From assembly GCA_030407315.1 (NCBI GenBank), contig JALQPE010001129.1, positions 1-33,569 of the forward strand: a stretch of DNA of 33,569 bases, in the 5' to 3' direction. Shown one piece after another: positions 29,389 through 33,569 of this stretch. This DNA comes from Asparagopsis taxiformis. Its lineage: Eukaryota > Rhodophyta > Florideophyceae > Bonnemaisoniales > Bonnemaisoniaceae. Position numbers and translations under genes: made by a program. The notes under the pieces are model-generated. The model was not told the origin of the DNA. It did not search any database and saw nothing but the letters and a program-made list of their open reading frames with translations. Each line of letters starts with the position of its first letter. Positions within the stretch are counted from its first letter, which is position 1.

Positions 29389-30013
29389 CGGGTGAAGCAG
29401 AAGAGGTGTATGATGTCTTCATCAGTCATGCCGGCCCCGACAAGTGGACCATCGCAAAGCCCCTCTACGATCTACTAGTTGCACTAGGCTTAAAAGTGTT
29501 TCTGGACACGGCCGAGCTGAAGCCTGGGCAGCACGCACCGCAGAAGATGATCCATGCGATGCGGACCGCCAAGATTGCTGTGGTGATTCTGTCGCCAGAG
29601 TTTGCAGCGAGGAAATGGACGATGAGGGAACTGATGTGTTTCCTGGATCGATATGGTGCGGGTGGGAACGGGGAGTGATTATCATTCCAGTTTTCTATCG
29701 GCTGACGCTGGATGAGTGCAGAGATGAGAATTCGCTGTTCAGCATGGTAGATAAGAATGGACAAAGCGTGTTCATCACGGAGGGCTTTCTGCAGCGAATG
29801 GTGCGGGAGGACGAGTACCAAATCAGAGATGTGGTCAAAGTACTGCAGTCACTGAGGAGCGTGACTGGAATCGAGAATAGCGAGGGAGTGACGAATGGGA
29901 CAAGTGCAGAGGAGAAGGAGAAACAGGATGCGTTTGTGAAGAGGATAGCGAAAGCGATTGTAGAGGGGAAGGAGAGGCTAGAAAGTGGACGTGCAGCTGG
30001 TCCTAGCGGCTAA
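29385..30013 (+). CDS. TIR-domain protein or C-terminal TIR module (one frame change)
   Basis: First frame (29385-29678) reads EVYDVFISHAGPDKW, LGLKVFLDTAELKPGQ, AKIAVVILSPEFAARKWTM and REL: box 1, BB-loop region and alpha-C of TIR. E82 in KWTMREL sits where the NADase glutamate of SARM1 and plant TIRs lies. The frame changes near 29670 in a G-rich stretch, and the rest (GVIIIPVFYRLTLDECRDEN, SLFSMVDKNGQSVFITEG, AFVKRIAKAIVEGKERLES) completes TIR beta-D/E and the last helices to a TAA at 30011-30013. The ATG overlaps the WD40 stop as ATGA. With a one-base change it would instead be the C-terminal domain of the same protein. It could act by NAD+ cleavage or TIR-TIR scaffolding. Confidence 0.78.
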
Positions 30014-31149
30014 ACGCATTTGAAGGTTGAACTCGATTAGTTTGGTTTAGTGATGGTGATAAAGAAGAAAAGTTGAATAGATTATTGTGTCTCGCCGTAG
30101 GATGCATGATGGCTATTTCGTCATGAGAGGGTAGTGGAAGAGTGAGTATCAGGTGGGATTGCAGGCCGATATGATCAAAGGGCGATGAAGCGCGAGCAAG
30201 GAGGGTATTCTATGTCTGCGAGTTGTGCGCAACGGAGAGGAAAGTGTGGTAACCATACGCGTTGAGGAAGTGCTTCATTGGGTGTGTGAATATTACGCGG
30301 AGCGAAGCCGGGGATGGAGCACATGGACTCCTCTTGCTGCGATGGAGGTAGTGATGGGATGTGCAGTGGCCTGTTGTCTACAGATAGCTATACAAGCTGA
30401 CTAGAAACAGAAAATACCCGCAGATCTCCGGACAAACAACGTAAGAATTACTGGTGGGACTATAAAATCCGCAGATGGACTGCGACGGAACGCACGGCGC
30501 TTGTGTCGCGGCGCTATGCGATTCGCAGGCACTGCTCGCAGGGTGAGTCAGTCAACAGCGAATGACTCGACTGGCGAGGGATAACTTTTTCTCGACCGGC
30601 GCTAATGCGCAGCGGTAGAGGTCGAAGGAAGCGGCGCGATCGAGGGCAAAGAGAGGCCAGGTCTGCAGAGAGGTGAGCTGTCGAAAAGGAGCTGTTCGAA
30701 GGGCGAGTCCGCGATCGATGTATCTGGCGGAACAAATTTGGGCGGCATGGAAAATCAAGTTTGAAATGTGGCGCAATAGATACGCGAAGGGGAAAAATTT
30801 TCAGTTGGTGGACACAGGAATCGATTGTGCAGCGCTTTGCATTGTTCCTCGGGAGATTGTTGTCTTTCGCAGCGCCACACGCAGTCATTCATCGCGGCCG
30901 CTATAGTCTTTCCCCGACTCGCACCGCAATCTGTATCGCAATACCCAGTTAGACTGTCATTTTGCGAGAAGGTGACGAACAAACATGGCGCCGAATAATC
31001 TGGTTTTGCTACCGTAGAGAAGGGTGTCAAATGCGCTCATTATGGATCCAACATGTCTCGTTTGTGGTTTCCATTGCACCAAAGAGGTTTGTAGTATTTG
31101 AATTGTATCGGTGACCGCATTCAATTATGCACGAGATGATGAACGCAAT
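30014..31149. other. spacer after the TIR gene
   Basis: No gene supported. Short ORFs at 30514-30906 on both strands are mirror-like overlaps with no domain. No terminator or polyadenylation signal can be assigned with confidence. Confidence 0.45.
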
Positions 31150-31345
31150 GTGGAATGGAGGATTGCCGTCATGATCTTCCCGCATATATATATGATTTTC
31201 GGAGTCTATTTGGCATGACAGCTGAGTATGGTCAAGGTGCGTTTATCAAGGAGGGGCTTTTGGTGCATATTGCGCGCAGGAGGATGGGTATGGAATCGCA
31301 GATGTACCCAAGGCTGTATGGTAGTCGAGGAATGTGAACGATCTT
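31150..31345 (+). pseudogene. relic of a second TIR C-terminal half
   Basis: Three plus-strand frames in order give WRIAVMIFPHIY, SLFGMTAEYGQGAFIKEGLL and DGYGIADVPKAV. These parallel GVIIIPVFY, SLFSMVDKNGQSVFITEGFL and DEYQIRDVVKVL of the TIR at 29.7-29.9 kb, in the same order and orientation. The spacing is similar, and a further frame offers RGEVENGAGAELK where the TIR has TGIENSEG. It is a frameshifted duplicate of at least the C-terminal half. No upstream box 1 was found. Confidence 0.55.
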
Positions 31346-33569
31346 CGAAACAGGGGCGAAGTTGAGAATGGAGCGGGCGCGGAATTGAAAACACAGCCGG
31401 GCGTGATCGTAGAAGCGAAGCAGGGGTAGGGTGGGAGAAGTGCTGGTGGTCGTAGTGGATGAATGTTGGGGAAGAATATTGTTGAGTAGATAGACTAGTA
31501 CGACATACGAGGACGTCCCTAAACGGAATACCGATGAAATGTGCTAGTCTGAATGTGCTGCCGGGGATGGTAAAAATAAAAAGCGGTATGTTTTGGTGTG
31601 AAAGGGACGAACGACAGAGGACAATGTGTGATGGATTAGAACTATAGAGTTGCGCTCTGATCACCCAGAGTCGGAACTGTTGCGCTGCGAAAATGGCCGA
31701 TGTCGTCTGTGTACTCGATTTGCTATTGAGGGGAAAATGGGTAGAAACGCTGCATGTCCGTCGCTGGTACCGGAGCTACATCAACTACTGGGCGTGTGTG
31801 TCGAAGGGGCACACGGGGGTAATGATGAGCTGATGAGCGGACGGGTTCTGCGCGTCATGGACATCATGTGGAACAGACGAGATTTGATTTGTCATGGCGC
31901 AGCTGGTATTCATTGCGACGCGGAGATATTCTGCAACCAGAAGTATGCAATACATCAACAAGGACCAAAGAACAATACGTTGACAATGATTGTGCGCAAT
32001 GCCGATGCACTGATGGGGAATCCTCTGCCAAGGACACCGTTATTACGTCGCCACAATATGGTGCGCGTGACTCAACGCCATGGACTGGAGGCGGCGATAT
32101 GTCGCAAAGGGCGCGCGCTCGCGGGATAAATTATCGGTGCAGAATGTGGAGGCGCGGAAGTTGTGGGAGATGAGACAGGCGCACAGCAGTAACCGTCCGT
32201 GCAATGATGACGTGCTGCATGTTAAAGGCGGAGCGGCAATAGCGTCTCGATGGGATACGTAGATTCGGATGCGTCCATGGACTGGAGATGAGAACCCAAA
32301 TATTCCAAAACATTTCAAAAGTTGACAGCAATGACAAATTGTAATCTGCGATGCTGACGATGGTTGTCCCTAAAATTTCTACTCGGAATAAAAGTTGTGA
32401 GGTGGTGGTTTTGGCGGTTGACGATCGTTTGCGATGCACAATGCATCCGTAGTTCGTGCGTACCATCACCGCATTGTTGATGTGATTGAGCACATTCACA
32501 GCTGCTGCTTTTGCGATGCTCAGGAAATTTAGTTGCGAGCCGCCTCTGCCCGTCTTCATAGATTTCCTGTTCCACCCATCCGCTCTCTCCAGCCTCGTTC
32601 TACTTTCAGGAAACACACCAGCTACGCTATGTTCTTTCAATCGGTTTGTTCGAGTGCACCACACGGCAATGGCAGCAGGTCCAATTGAATTAAAAGTTTC
32701 AAGTACCAATTATAATCTAAAAGCAATTGTGGTGCAGCAAATGTTTCTGAATAATCTGACCAATTGTACGGACAACTGTCCAAGCATCATACACCACTCA
32801 CTGTCCAATGCCAAATCTCGGGTCTGTCGAGTGCAGTTGAGCTGGTCAGCGTATCGGCGATGCATCACACCAGAGATGTAGTCCAACTCGTCTCTACATT
32901 TCCAGCACCTGTCAAACCTGAGCAGAACCAACGTCCTCAATCGAGACACGAGTGTTTGGCAAACATGCTCCGACAGCACACATGATGGACCCGGGAAGAA
33001 CAAACGTGCTCAAAACGAAAAGTTCCATCTACACTTGTTCATCGTCGCGCCCTCTCTGCCGCCGCTGTGGACACCCGTCTGTGCGTCGCTGACGGTGTGT
33101 GTCTATCTCTAGCTACCAACCCAACAGCACCCGACCTGCACCGACCCAAAGCACTGCTGATCTGTGCCGAACACGGACAATGCCGCTTGAATATCCGCTA
33201 CCGTGAGTGCATAGTATTGCACAGAAATATGTGTAATACTGTGAGGACGAGCTGGACGGAAGCAGTCGGCAGGGACAACGATATACTGACGCCGATTGCA
33301 ACACAGTTGGTGCGTAGTGTATGGAAGGTGTGCTGTGCTTCTGTGCACCGCAGCAGTGAATGTCTGCGAGGCGACCATGGTTTGCTCGGCAGCTGGGGTC
33401 GATTACATTGGTTGCGGAATGGAATTTGGAGATAGATGCAAGGAGCTTCGCAGCGGCGTGACGTGTGTGCAATCGAGTTGTGGAGGGACGCTGATTGCGA
33501 GTGATGTGGGTGCAGCGCACTGACGTGGATCGTGCCGCGCGATCCGAGTCTTGCGACTGCTGATGTCAG
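31346..33569. other. terminal gene-poor region
   Basis: About 2.2 kb with no supported gene. The longest plus-strand ORFs (31650-32129, 159 codons; 32486-32881; 33067-33435) and minus-strand ORFs overlap one another and show no domain, repeat or similarity to the receptor or Sel1 genes that I can defend. Some could be decayed pieces of the neighbouring receptor family. Confidence 0.4.

Noticed and set aside
31650..32129. 159-codon plus-strand ORF, with a weak AIEGKMGR resemblance to the last TIR helix
   Set aside because: The resemblance covers under ten residues and the rest is unrecognisable; not enough to call a TIR or receptor remnant.
33067..33520. Overlapping plus- and minus-strand ORFs at the window end
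   Set aside because: No domain on either strand; cysteine-rich look of the plus frame is not patterned.

Overview
This is eukaryotic nuclear DNA, dominated by LTR retrotransposons and multidomain repeat proteins. Supporting signs are chromodomain and copia-type gag-pol genes, NB-ARC, WD40 and TIR domains, an N-terminal myristoylation-type motif, and no bacterial operon signals. Genes are long with no convincing introns, so I lean towards an intron-poor alga or protist. A red alga is possible because the copia-type polymerases remind me of GalEa/PyRE1G1-like elements, but this is recollection and the host is not identified.

Left part (1-11,946): a nested insertion. An unrecognised plus-strand ORF (gene X) is split by minus-strand copia element B (543-11590, TSD ATGAC). 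B is itself split inside its RNase H domain by plus-strand copia element A (1351-7215, TSD TTAAC). Both have a 13-nt primer-binding site, GTTATGGGCCCAG, complementary to the anticodon half of initiator tRNA-Met, and this site contains the gag start codon. B carries a Tudor-like module between integrase and reverse transcriptase that A lacks. Both are frame-broken.

Middle part (11,947-22,712): two neighbouring minus-strand Sel1-repeat paralogs. Copy 2 (20466-22712) is one intact 748-residue ORF. Copy 1 is split by a young Ty3/gypsy chromovirus (element G, 13577-19221, TSD CATG) with LTRs that read as identical and one intact 1557-codon gag-pol ORF ending in a chromodomain. Copy 1 also has two frameshifts and lacks the C-terminal third. 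A small inverted Sel1 relic lies near 23.2-23.4 kb.

Right part (25,584-31,345): a plus-strand immune-receptor-like locus. It starts with MGNCC (predicted myristoyl and palmitoyl anchor), then a proline-rich linker, a full NB-ARC ATPase (P-loop, DDVW, GLPLA, VHD), and a long WD40 region, as in APAF-1-like STAND proteins. A TIR domain with the expected glutamate follows, its ATG overlapping the WD40 stop codon. The parts lie in successive frames, each change being equivalent to one missing base. A decayed second TIR C-terminus sits about 1.2 kb downstream. This TIR/NB-ARC/WD40 locus is the best candidate for an unusual system.

The rest (about 22.7-25.5 kb and 30.0-33.6 kb, except the two relics) has no gene I can support. 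I saw no tRNA, rRNA or CRISPR array. Frameshifts are much denser in the left 6.5 kb than in G or Sel1 copy 2, so local consensus errors must be weighed against true decay.
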